DNA of 64,000 nt from contig OY848925.1 in assembly GCA_963693285.1 (NCBI GenBank), forward strand, positions 7,046,932 through 7,110,931, given 5' to 3'. The position numbers and the translations under genes were made by a program. This stretch comes from Xestospongia muta (lineage: Eukaryota; Porifera; Demospongiae; Haplosclerida; Petrosiidae). Within the stretch, counting starts at the first letter, position 1, and each line of letters starts with the position of its first letter. The notes under the pieces are model-generated. The model was not told where the DNA came from and made no database searches. It saw nothing but the letters and a program-made list of their open reading frames with translations. Of the stretch, positions 46,979 to 64,000 are shown one piece after another.

Positions 46979-47721
46979 TTAGCGTAATCCTTTGACAGCA
47001 TGAATGACTTGATTAATATACCTAATTAAGTAATTATTACAAGAACAACAGAGTTATATAATACCTGTATAATTTAGACCACCAACTAGTGGGAGGGGCA
47101 GTGTTGCTTGTGTCACATGACTTGACTGAGTTATAACAATATCATTATGTCTTAAGATGATGCATAACTCACAATTATCAGACTTGATCTTTTTTGCTGG
47201 AGAATAAAACGATGCATTATGTTCTAAAGAGCGTTTACGAGAATGTTCTTGCTGTGTCACAGGAGATAGAACTAAAACAATAGTCATTTTATAAATAACT
47301 AGTTCATGATGTCCTTCAAAGATTTGAAGAGACTGTCCAGTTGACCAGGGTGTTAATTCTATGATGTCATAATGATGTAATACAATATGTAACGATACTC
47401 ACTTGGAAACACATCAACATAATTTCCATGAATTGGTAAAAGAGTGTTAGAATTTTGAAGAGTAGTTAAAATATATTTAGTAATTTTCTATAGCAACAAT
47501 GATATTACAAATATTATAACACTATCACGTACTGTGATTTCATCTTGAGTGGCTTGTAAGCTCAGTAGTTGCAGTATCTGATCTTCATGTTCCTCACTAT
47601 TTAGTACTATATAATATTATTTAGTGCAGTAAACTTAATGTTACCTTGTACGATATTTGAGTTTAAAGACAACATCTCCAAACAAATAAACAAACGATTC
47701 TGGTAGAGTTTTCAATTCCAT
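46979..47721 (-). CDS. Unidentified small protein
   Basis: Start ATG at 47719-47721, stop at 46979-46981, about five exons. It begins MELKTLPESFVYLFGDVVFK; then EEHEDQILQLLSLQATQDE, PIHGNYVDVFPSELTPWSTG and SRKRSLEHNASFYSPAKKIK (a basic, NLS-like stretch); and ends VIHAVKGLR. About 190 aa, no signal peptide or membrane span. I do not recognise it. The frame stays open through the joins only if the second-exon acceptor is AAATAG rather than the first AG, so exon 2 should be checked. Head to head with the small gene at 47813, 91 bp apart. Confidence 0.55.
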
Positions 47722-47812
47722 GTGGATTTGAGGAAAGACTTACCGCCCCTAGCTAATTAATCTAGTAATTAGTTGCTATGGTAACACGCTTTCACGTATA
47801 TGTCTTCAGATC

Positions 47813-48093
47813 ATGAACATTGAAAGTTGGTGTGCTGTGGAATGCAATTCCAATCAACAATGGACTAGAGCTGAACGTAAACATTGTCAAAATGCTTTTA
47901 GCAGTTCTGTTTTTGATTCCAGTGAAGCTCAGAGACATACTTTGGGACGATCTGATTGGTCAACAACAACCAATGTTGATATCAAGGTAGACAACATTAA
48001 GAAAAAAAGATCATTTCCTCAAAAATGTGAGTTATTATAATATATTGCAGTCATTATGATAATGATTTTATAGATTATACGAGCTTAAAATGA
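47813..48093 (+). CDS. Unidentified 77-aa protein
   Basis: Two exons: 47813-48026 and 48074-48093, intron 47 bp. Begins MNIESWCAVECNSNQQWTRA and ends SFPQKYYTSLK. Rich in Ser, Asn and Trp, with no domain I recognise. Short proteins with such aromatic, Asn-rich sequence sometimes sit inside ciliary microtubules, but I have no match. Its TGA ends 2 bp before the stop of the convergent GPATCH11 gene. Confidence 0.55.
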
Positions 48094-48095
48094 GA

Positions 48096-49032
48096 CTACA
48101 GTTGATGATCTTGTCTTGTATCTCCTGGACAAATCTGTAATATGCTGTCTTCATCTAATAAGATAATAAACATGACTCCTGTCATTATTAATATTAACAA
48201 AGTTTCTTACCACAGTATGTAGTACCACACCATAAACAATAATAATAATTTGAACGTAAATATTCTGTTAATAAACTCAATTGTTCCTCTTCCTAATATA
48301 CAATAATATTAACAACTAATTAATAAGTAATTAGAACACTTACGTCAGGAACATCCTCCTCCTCATCTTCATACCCTTCATTAGGCCAATACCAACTAAT
48401 TAGAGGTTCAGTAAAACCCTGTTAATTACATGATTATAATTACTAATAAATATATTGTACATACGTTAATTTCATCAAGATGTTGACAACTTTGTTTACT
48501 CTTATATAAGTCCATTCTGATTTGTCGCTGTGAGATAAGACCACGTTGATGACCTTGATAAATTTGAAGTAATTGGTGTTCTTGTTCCTTTTGTTTTTCT
48601 TGTGATTCTTTTACATGTTCTTCTCTACCAAGTCCTTGTCTGTCTTAAAATAGAACCACTCAATATACTCCTAGCAATATCACTGACTCTCACCTCCTTT
48701 TACTACTAGCGGTAATGGATCTGTACGACCAGTTCCTATATTATGGATGATATAGTGATGTCATAATGACATCGTGATAAACCTGATTTCCCTAATGCAC
48801 CTCCTGGTCTATAGCCCATCTTATGTAACATTTCAAAGCCTTTATTATCTTCAGAGATGGGTGTGGCTAAACCTTGAGTACGTACTGTTGACTCAAGCTC
48901 GTGTTTTAACTGTTTCTTTGTCTTGATAATCTTATTAGTTTGAGAGGGTCTTTTTCTTCCTTTGTTTTTAGCGTCTGGAAGTTCTGTTATAAAGACATCC
49001 GACATATAGTCTAACTCTTCTTCTTCTGCCAT
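48096..49032 (-). CDS. GPATCH11: G-patch domain protein 11
   Basis: Start MAEEEELDYMSDVFITELPD at 49030-49032, matching the family start MAEEEEDYMSD. Stop at 48096-48098. The G-patch lies at NKGFEMLHKMGYRPGGALGKSG, continuing into the next exon as TGRTDPLP. The C-terminal part has the family words ISWYWPNEGYEDEEEDVP and SNYYYCLWCGTTYCDEDSI, a CxxC-containing end that may bind zinc. It finishes CPGDTRQDHQL. GPATCH11 is linked to splicing helicases and, in vertebrates, to kinetochore and cilia phenotypes. Six exons. Confidence 0.9.
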
Positions 49033-49152
49033 AATTAAAGGGGCGTGTCTAGTGATAATTCTTATTAAATAATACAATAAAAACAACATATAACACGAGA
49101 TTGACAAATGAATGATCTAAAAAAGCATTTAAACTTGAATATGCATGTATGT

Positions 49153-52100
49153 CTAGAGACTGGGAGGGACAAAAGTGTCCAAGTTAAAAGGTGTATCATT
49201 ATTATCATCTGTGAACAAGGGATCATACAAATCTAATATACTGGAACTGTTTGAACTGTCAGAGTAACAGATATTAGAGTAACAATCTTCCCCTCCATAA
49301 GTTGGATAATAAGGTAGGCTTTGAACAGAACCAGTAGGAGAAGAAGCACTTTGACGAGCTAATTTTGGAGTAGTTGGTCGAGATGTAGGAGCACTTGTTG
49401 TCACATCAATTTGAGGTTCAAGAGATCCTCGGCCACTATGTGGGCGTGGCCTGACTATAGTTGGGCTGGGTGTGGCTACTAGCATTGATGTTCGATTTGA
49501 AATATCAACGGACTGTCGAGGTGATAAGGATGCTCCTGTAAAGGATTGTCGTGGAGATATTTGAGTATGATTTTCAGGAGATGATGAGAATCCACTTTTA
49601 ATGGAGCTAACAGTATCACTAAATAATGAATCCACTGATGTCGTGGGAACTGAAGTAGTGACTGCATTTGACAAAGGATCTAGATCAGCTAAAATTGATC
49701 TTGTTTGTGCAGGTATTGTCATAGAATTATCAAAATCAATTAAATTCTGTACATCAAAACTGCCTCCTGAGACATCAGATATTGAACTCTCTTTGCCTGA
49801 GTCTTGTGAGTGGGTGGAGTCAGTTGATAGTAATACTTTGGGACTCATTGGACTACTGTCCATAGAACCACGTTTTACAGAAGGATGATATCCAATAGGA
49901 AGTTGAAATGAATGAGGAAAAGATAAACGAGAAGAGGTTTCTATTAACATAACTAATACATATATGAGTAAAGGACACTATACTTACCAGTGGCTGGAGC
50001 TGCAGGAAGAAGATAAGGTACAGTACGAGGATCACTGGTTGTACGATCACGTACATGACCACTTAAATACGGAGACAACTGTTCAGCTTCAGTTTTATGA
50101 GTCTTTTCACGAAGAGATGTTCCTCTTTTTTCCATACGGTTGCCATAGCGACGTGGTAAAGGAGAAGTTTTACCAGGAGCATTACTAATTTCTAATGTGA
50201 CAGATATAATGAAGGGGTGTGGTCAATAAATAAATTACCTGTAGTTGTATCTGACGACTGACGTTTATGCCTTCCCAAATGAGGTAATGAACTTCGATGT
50301 TCTCCTGTTTTTAATGGTTTACCTAGAATACAATACCAGTTAAACCAGTTATCACAAATCAACTTTGTTACTTTCAAGGTCTCTTATTTTGGCTTGTAAT
50401 TCATGAACTATTTGTTCATGTTTAGCAAGTGAGTCACCACTCCCAGACTTTGAACGTCGTGGCTCACGACTTGATGATAACCACTCAATGAGTTTACGTG
50501 GAGAGAAGCGCTTTATTCTTGGGGGTCGTTTCTATAAATAACAAGAATATCAGTGAAATTCTAAAAATATAACTACAATATGTTGCTATTAATAGCAACA
50601 GTTATACTTTTCCAAATATGGTAATAAATTGAATTATCAACTTTCATTATGATACCTCTCTTTCTGTAGCCAGCTCTTTTAAATGTTCCTGAACTTTGTC
50701 CATCATTTGCACTAAATTTTGCTCTTTTTCCTCTAACTCCTTTTTCATTTCTTCAACTCGCATCTCCTGAATTTTCATACGATTCATTAAATCTTTTTCT
50801 TTAATTTCCAACTCCTGTTATTAACAACTAATTAATAACATCATTTATAATCAGGACACTTACTGTTTCAATTTTCTTGAGCTCTTTAAATCGTTTTTGT
50901 ATTTCAACTTTCCATGTACTTTGTAGTGATTTAAATTCTTCATCTGACGTATGACTAAATTCTGATTGCTGTATTTGTGATAGAGTTATGAGAACTTCAT
51001 GAAATGATGGTCTCTCTGAATGTTCTCTTTTCCAACAACCTACAGTATATAAACTAATACAATAAACAAAGGTGGAATTAACTCACAACTCATTAATTGT
51101 TCAAGTGACTTGGGGCAATGTTCCGGTATGGGTAATGTCAAAGTACCATGTCCAACTCCATATGCAACAACAAACATATTTAGACCACTATATGGCTTTT
51201 CACCAGTTAGAATCTCCCATAATACAACACCAAAACTAAATTATCCAATAATAATAATAAAGGAAATTATATTTAATTTAAGGGTCTTACCTCCAAACAT
51301 CACTCTTTTTAGAGAATTCTGAGGAGCGTATAACCTCAGGTGCCATCCACGGATATGTACCTGCTCCACTTAAATGAGTTGTATTTTCGATTTCTTTGGC
51401 TAAACCAAAGTCTGTAATTTTAATAATGTTTGCTCCCAAATTGTCAGGGTTGACCTCATACTGTAAGAGAACTAAAAGACAGGATCGTGAAAGCAAAATT
51501 CTTACACAACAAGGAAATACCATATATGGTATTCTCAATCCATACAACTAACATAATAATTATACAAACACATTACTTACTATTACTAGATTTTAAATCA
51601 CGATGTATTAACGAAGGACTAGCCTGATGATGTAAGTATTCCATTCCTTCTGACACTTGTCTACTCCAGTCAAGTATGACATCAATAGATAGTGAAATGT
51701 TACGTTCATGTAATACTTTAGACAATGGACCACCACGTGCATACTCCATTACTAAACAGACGTCTTTAACAAGACACACTCCAACTAAAGCACATATATT
51801 TTCATGAGCTAAATGAGCAAACTTTTCTGCTTCAGATAATACTTCAGTAATCACTTTAACAGTATCAAAACTAGTTTGCCGAGCTACTTTAACAGCGACA
51901 TCTTCTCCTTTATATGAGGCACGGTAGACTTTACCAAATCCTCCCATACCAACTACTTCACCTAACTGGACTTCATCTGAAGGAATTTCTAATGGATATC
52001 GATGGAGGTCAACCTCTTCTTGTGTAAAATCACCAGAAACAGAGGCTACCACTTTTACACTAGTAGCTGGAAATATGCCAATTTGGCCATGACTATTTCT

Positions 52101-52478
52101 GCCAGTCCACCATCCAATATTACGAGACACGACTGTATCTTTAGATATAATTTCAATTCTTTCTCCAACAGTTAGTGTTAACTCATCACAATATAAACCC
52201 TTGAAATCACCAATAACAATACCAACACTTCGAAGTGATCGTCTCTTAGAAACATTAACTGACTTGACTGACTCTGTACGAACAAATCTTTTTGATGGCG
52301 CTACAACTTGAGGTGAACGAGAGAGCGCCATTGCCGATAAGTTAACAGCTACTGTATCTACTGGAGTCGTAGCTACGGTTGCATTACCACTTGAACTTGA
52401 CGTCTTTTGTCCATCTTGAGTAGAGGGAGGTAGATCTGTAATAGTAGCATTAGATAAGTACTCCTCTTCTACAGACAT
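49153..52478 (-). CDS. Mixed-lineage MAP kinase kinase kinase (MLK)
   Basis: Start MSVEEEYLSNATITDLPP at 52476-52478; stop at 49153-49155. An SH3 domain at about residues 85-145 (GDFKGLYCDELTLTVGERIE; GWWTGRNSHGQIGIFPATSV) precedes a kinase domain of the MLK type: GMGGFGKVYRA (P-loop), VAVKVA (Lys), HRDLKSSNILL (catalytic), KITDFGLAKE (DFG), GTYPWMAPEVI. After it come a coiled coil/leucine zipper (about 50630-50960) and a basic stretch (RPPRIKRFSPRKLIEWL). Last is a long Ser/Thr/Pro-rich tail with SP sites. This order (SH3, kinase, zipper) defines MLK1-4 (MAP3K9/10/11/21), which activate JNK and p38. I do not see a clear CRIB motif. Confidence 0.92.
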
Positions 52479-52839
52479 ATTGAGAGAATTAATCACAATC
52501 TTTATTGAGAATTGTTAAATTTCCTTTCTTGTATACCTGGAATGAATGAAGGCGTGTTCATCATATGTTAACCGTATTGTTCTAATTAATCGTAGTAGTA
52601 TTATTACTAGAGATAGTGTGTGTGTCAGCAGGTCAGGTCAGGTCTGTTCAGGAAGAAAGGGAAACTATTTCTTCTTTTTTTCTGGATCAACAGAGTTATT
52701 GACATTCGACTGTAAGTAAATTGTATCATATATAATAACGTATATATTAACTGGGTAAGGGGCATTAAATAGATATTTTGTATAATTATGTTAATAATCT
52801 GATATCTTATTTTTGTCATCAGTTACCTGTTACTGAACA
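52479..52839. promoter_or_regulatory. Region between MLK and pecanex start codons
   Basis: 361 bp between divergent genes. GGTCAGGTCAGGTC at about 52630 is a short direct repeat. CGACTGTAAGTAAATT near 52708 looks like a splice donor, so a non-coding first exon of pecanex probably ends there, with the acceptor TTTGTCATCAG near 52821. No TATA box seen. Confidence 0.45.
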
Positions 52840-59507
<6,668 letters not shown>

Positions 59508-59613
59508 CATTTACAAACACAATGAAATATATTAATGTCTAGTCTGTATATGTGTGTGTGTGTATTTAACTGTTATTACTTTCTAGCACATACTAAAAAC
59601 AGCACTATCGTTT

Positions 59614-61582
59614 TAGACTTGAGTTAGGGCACTTATAGTAGCTCGAAGAATATTAAGTTGATTCTATAACAGAGAGACATTATGAGACGTCTCTCTAACA
59701 TTAACTTACTTTAGCGTGTTTAAGTTGTAACTCAGTCAGTTCAACCTACATTATATACAATGACTATATCATAAATAGTTGTTACAATCTTACCAAATTC
59801 TTCCTAAAGGCCTGAATACGACGTCCTTTAAAATTAGTCAGCTCTGATGCAAGAATATCATAGTCATCATCACATTATAGGAGAACTAACCTTGTTTTCC
59901 ATTTTCTGAGAGTTTATCAAACTTTTCTGTGCAATTTTTCTGTGTTGCTTCAGCCTACAAAATACATGTAAAGTTGTAAACACATATATGTATTATAATT
60001 ATAATTATATATATATATATACATATATATAATTTATATATATATATAATATGTAACTCACTTCAGTGACACCTTTGTTCTTTGCCCGAGCTTGTTCTAA
60101 CTTTTTGTTTGAGGCCTCAAGATTTGCCAAACTTCTCATACGACGATAGAGCAAATCCTGAGATTGTTATAAAGTAAATAATTAAACATTTCTTTTACTT
60201 ACAAGAGCAGCTTGAGAGTCTCGCTCGTAATATCGTAGAAGATCAGAACATTTAAGGTCTTCATCAGATGAAACACGACCTTCTAATTTCTATGATACAG
60301 AATGGTATATCATGTGATAGTCACATGATTATCTTACCCTCAATTTCTCAAAAGTGTCACTTGTTTTACGATAAATTCTATTACATAATATATGTGAACC
60401 AGTAAATTAGTGAATATGGTCAACTAACCCAGAGAGTGGGTCATCTTTAGTCATTGGTAAAAGAGCAAGATATGAAGCTACTCCAATAAATGTGTCAGCT
60501 ACTCTTTTGTGAGCTTTTGTCATACGATCAGCTGTTTTAGTTGACAGAAGGACTCTTAATGTTATACAGTAATATAATTGTACAACAATGAATGTACTTA
60601 CTGGATATGATAATCTGATAGAAATCGTTTCTCAGTTTCAAACCACGGATCAACATCTTTGTGGTTCTTTAAAATGATGTTTTCGTCCATACTTTTAGAA
60701 AAACCTTTAAACAAACTTCCCAAGCGTTCTCGAGTGTTTTTAGTTCGTACTCGTAACTATGGTAACATGTAATTATTGCAACAATAATATAAACAGACTT
60801 ACATCTCCTTCAAATTCCAGAAAAGTTTGAAAATTATAATCTTGTCTAAATGTTGGATGAGCAGATAGACGTTGCAAAAATACTTCATGCATAGCGACAG
60901 TCTTTTTGAATAAAGCCAGATACTCTCTAAAAGATATCACAATATAGTTGATTGATATGATGATGACTTACGCTTCAAGTTCTTGTTTCATTTTAGTATA
61001 CTCTTCTTTTGTCATTGTATCTTCACCTAAAAATAGTGTTAAATTGTAGAACTGATATAAAAATAGAGCTTACCCTCCCTTAGTTTCGCTAACTTTTGTC
61101 GTGGTTCATCAAAATCCGGACGAGGCGGAGCAGGTGGGATCTAAGGTTCTTATTATAAAATGTTAGTTGGTACCTACTTACAATAAAACCAGCAAAATCT
61201 TCATTCTCAACAAACTGGCTATGAAGCCATATAAACTCTTCATGCTCTCGAACAACAGAAAAGTCGGCCTTTTTAAATGATTTCAGTGTTGTCTATTATA
61301 ATAGTCATTGACATCTTATAATGTGGACACACCCACCTTAGTATGGACAGTAAACTTAACCCTTTCCTGTTCACTCAGAGCATCAGAGATATCGATAACT
61401 AATGAAGTATCTTTACTTAAATCTACAGTTACTGCCTGCAATAATAGATATGATCACTGTTCACAGATAGAGCAATACCTTAGGTTTAGAAGGAGGAGTG
61501 GCTGGTGACTCATCACCTCCAGTAGCCTGTGAAAAGAGAGTAATGTTATACACATTATAAAACGAAACAATTGAAATACCAT
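59614..61582 (-). CDS. SNX6: Sorting nexin of the SNX5/6/32 group
   Basis: PX-BAR protein, a part of the SNX-BAR (ESCPE-1/retromer-linked) coat on endosomes. The PX domain shows [63 protein letters not shown] and [14 protein letters not shown]; these are specific for SNX5/6/32, including the group's PX insertion. The BAR part follows ([60 protein letters not shown]), ending LTQV. The start codon forms its own coding exon: ATG at 61580-61582 is directly followed by a GT donor, and the next exon ([14 protein letters not shown]) begins at about 61527. Stop at 59614-59616. Head to head with DPY30. Confidence 0.92.
60006..60050. repeat. AT-rich microsatellite in SNX intron
   Basis: TA dinucleotide tracts with two short interruptions in a short intron. 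Confidence 0.8.
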
Positions 61583-61610
61583 CTTAATAATTGAGACTAG
61601 TTTATAGAAG

Positions 61611-61661
61611 ATGAATGGATCTGTCGAGGAACGCCCTTCTTTCTCTGTGGAAGATCACGTG
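61611..61661 (+). other. Possible upstream leader exon of DPY30
   Basis: ATG plus 16 open codons (MNGSVEERPSFSVEDHV) end exactly at GTGGTAAGC, a strong donor. If spliced to the exon at 61909 in frame 0 at the AG near 61894, the join reads poorly, so a 5' leader or alternative start spliced to 62005 (also frame 0) is more likely. Confidence 0.35.
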
Positions 61662-61908
61662 GTAAGCAAAGGGTGGATATTAATTTACGGAAGTAAACGG
61701 AAACATTCTATAAATTTATACAGAATAGATTGGCAAATGAAAATTTAATTCCCGTATACTATAAACTAATACCCCCTCCCAATTTTCAAGGTTTTTGCAA
61801 AAAGCTGTTTCTATTTGAGGTCTTTAGAGTAGTCTTCTGCACGAACCAAAGTGAAGTCAAAAATTACCACTATTTGAGAAGTAAATTACTATTAGTGTTT
61901 CTGTTGCC

Positions 61909-62267
61909 ATGGCAACTACTGGCACTGTGGAAGGTACAGGCTTACCTGAACAAGCTGAAGTAATAAAATATAGCTATGAATAAAACTTAAAACTCTTTTA
62001 TTAGCAACTAATGGAGTGTGAAGCAGCTGGAGTAAAGCGAGGGATGTCAAAAGTTGATGTTCAGTCTCTTAGCACTCGGTCCTATCTTGATCATACTGTG
62101 GTCCCTATCCTATTAGATGGCATGGCTGTTTTAGCAAAAGAGAGGTACAAAGATAGTGCAGTATGTATTATATGATACTTTCTCTTAGACCTCCTGATCC
62201 TATTGAATATTTAGCCAGTTATCTTTTAAAACACAAGACAATATATCAACAACAACCACATAAGTAG
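61909..62267 (+). CDS. DPY30: DPY30 histone methyltransferase subunit
   Basis: Three exons: 61909-61959, 62005-62144 and 62189-62267, all in frame; about 89 aa. It starts [20 protein letters not shown]. The C-terminal dimerisation helix pair is very clear: [52 protein letters not shown]30 is a core subunit of the SET1/MLL (COMPASS) H3K4 methyltransferases and binds ASH2L. An upstream ATG at 61611 opens a 17-codon exon ending in a good donor; it may be an alternative first exon or a 5' leader. The TAG lies 10 bp from the stop of the convergent ammonium transporter. Confidence 0.9.
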
Positions 62268-62277
62268 TCAGAAATTG

Positions 62278-64000
62278 TTAAAAGTCTTGTTGTTCCTCTT
62301 CTTCATATTCAAATAGAACTTGATTACTTCCTGTATATTTGACATCAGAGGACACACTATGTAATGCTGTACTATTAGTATGTGTCCCTATTGTACCCAA
62401 CGTCTCACGTCTCCTCACATTAGTAGCTCCATAGTCAGGATGAACATTACTAATACTAAGATTAGACTCAGATTCTGTATGGGCCAAGTTACCCATTACA
62501 CGGTCAGTTGGTAAAGGGATTTCCTCAGGACCTGTAAAAAGAAGGTTTCCTTCAAATTTGACATTCTCGTGGCCAAATGCTTTATTAAATATCCTATAAA
62601 TTCAGATAAGAGGTGTTACTAGTTTTGTTAGAGTAGATACCATAGAATAATGTTGTTATACATTTGAACATAGCGATTGTTTCCTGTAAGTGAGCTGGAT
62701 ATAGGAATGATATACAAGATCCCATAAGTTAGACACAAAATCACAGTTGTCAGTCCTATCATAATGAATGCTCCAATAAGTTGAGCAAAGAAACGTTCAC
62801 CAAAGCTCTAATTAAATATAATTAATCATAATAAAAACATTTACATTATACCAGTGGTGGTAATCTTATAGAACAATAACAAAGACCTTCAAATGTAGCG
62901 TGAAGAGTACATTTTGCTTCATCTGTTATAACAAATAGACCGACTGCTAACAGACTCCATAGACCACTAGAAAACTATGAAGTTAATACAAGATAGCATT
63001 ATATCTACCATGCTCCATGAACAGGAACAACATGGGCAGTATCTTCAATATTAAATTTGTATTCCACCCAACAGCTTATGTGATATATTATAATAGCAAT
63101 AGCTATTAATAAAGACATATTCTAAATTATGAATATTTTGTATGTACCTCCTATTAAACAAGCAGCCCAGTATTCAACAAAGGGACATCCAGCAGTAATA
63201 GCTACAAGAGCTGAAAGGACACCATTAGCTATTTCATTAGCATTCATAGACTCTGATTGAGAGCGCATCTATAAGAGAATAATTGACATAACATTATATC
63301 ATGACCTTACTTGTGCCCATGATGCAATGATAACTGCTAATGTACCACCTGAAGCACCAGCCATTATCATATTGACAGCAATAATTGATGGGACAGCATG
63401 AAATGGTATGGGCGCAGGAGGATTAGCTACACAATATACAAAAGTAGTCGGTCCATGAATTGTATGTACTTACACTGTACACTTTCAGTTGATCCACAAT
63501 TGAAAGCAAACCTTAAAAATAAACAGCCTTAAATGAAATATTACAGAGGAGGGATCTACTCACCAACAAAACCACAATATCAATACTCCTAAAGCAGCCT
63601 CACTTGTTGTTTCATTCCCTCCATCTACTGGATACATCCATTCCCAAAATGAACTACAAATATATACACATAATAAATAGACTTTATTGTGAAAGAGCTT
63701 ACCGTGATTGACGTGTATCACGTACTTCTCGAACAGGTAAACTATTAACAACACAAAATATAATTCAACTGTTCAAAAAATAATAACCTTGTATTAATTT
63801 CAACTAAAACATTCATTTTCTTGTCATCGCGATATTTTTGTAGTTTAGTTAGTAAACACAGAATAAGTCCAGCTACTCCACCTATAAAGTAATGGTACTC
63901 ACTCACCATTATTATACAAGTAATGTACCTAATAAATGAACAGCCCCTCCACCAGCAAAGTCCAAAATATAGAGTCTTTGTGATAAGTTCAACTGTTCAT
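62278..64000 (-). CDS. Ammonium transporter (Amt/Mep type), 5' end missing
   Basis: The window holds the 3' part; the start is beyond 64000. Reading down the minus strand: LDFAGGGAVHLLGG (Amt motif with the pore-lining His region), a Lys-rich cytosolic loop with an SSFWEWMYPVDGGN segment, LGVLILWFCWFAFNCGST, NMIMAGASGGTLAVIIASWA, NEIANGVLSALVAITAGCPF, IPVHGACGLW-like VVPVHGACGLWSLLAVGLF (second pore His), ERFFAQLIGAFIMIGLTTVI. A cytosolic tail ends LFEYEEEEQQDF. Amt proteins move ammonium across the plasma membrane. WFCW stands where many have WFGW, and NCGST where many have NPGS. At least nine exons here. Confidence 0.9.

Noticed and set aside
52625..52819. 64-codon minus-strand frame upstream of MLK
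   Set aside because: AT-rich, no family match, and it crosses the likely 5' splice sites of pecanex.

Overview
The window reads as nuclear DNA of a very compact, AT-rich animal genome, most likely a demosponge of the Amphimedon type. Evidence: metazoan genes (SOS, mixed-lineage kinase, pecanex, symplekin, HEATR5, CHP1, SIRT7, DPY30) split by many tiny GT-AG introns, mostly 40-60 bp; gaps between genes of a few to a few hundred bp; and a sponge-style two-Ig receptor. The species is an inference, as nothing names it. All gene spans below run from start codon to stop codon and include introns; exon ends were set by eye from splice signals and reading-frame continuity.

Region 1 (1-8.06 kb) is a young, disordered segmental duplication. 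It holds two unrecognised gene families: A, about 446 aa, complete at 3877-5362 and 6262-7738; and B, about 206 aa, complete at 2845-3557, with a 3' part at 1-324 and a relic of the last exon at 5496-5630. A CCCH zinc-finger gene (1366-2813) and a 3'-truncated acetyl-CoA synthetase gene (8057-9356, minus) border or sit in it. A short decayed piece of the same synthetase occurs near 870-918, so the ancestral duplicated block probably included that gene.

Region 2 (9.4-33.8 kb) is conserved housekeeping and signalling: symplekin (minus), a long coiled-coil protein, a two-Ig receptor, SOS, CHP1 (minus), kinesin KIF6, a SIRT7-type sirtuin with an extra N-terminal Cys/His region, an unknown small coiled-coil protein (minus) and COX20.

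Region 3 (33.8-47 kb) has HEATR5 (minus) and, head to head with it, the highlight of the window: one gene at 41327-46906 coding about 1,430 aa that joins a secretory signal, a Cys-rich ectodomain, a cytochrome b561 core, a Ser-rich linker, a PAS domain, an EF-hand and a NOX5-like NADPH oxidase module. The oxidase haem histidines are largely kept, but its FAD and NADPH motifs are altered. I know of no described animal protein with this arrangement.

Region 4 (47-64 kb) has two unknown small genes, GPATCH11 (minus), a mixed-lineage MAP3K (minus), pecanex (plus), SNX5/6 (minus), DPY30 (plus) and the 3' part of an Amt-type ammonium transporter (minus). Genes from 26.5 kb on mostly alternate head-to-head and tail-to-tail, with convergent stop codons as little as 1-10 bp apart. 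Short dispersed motifs (CCACACCCAC, ATGATGTCAT, TCACATGAC pairs) recur in the introns across the window, and the first also appears inside coding exons.
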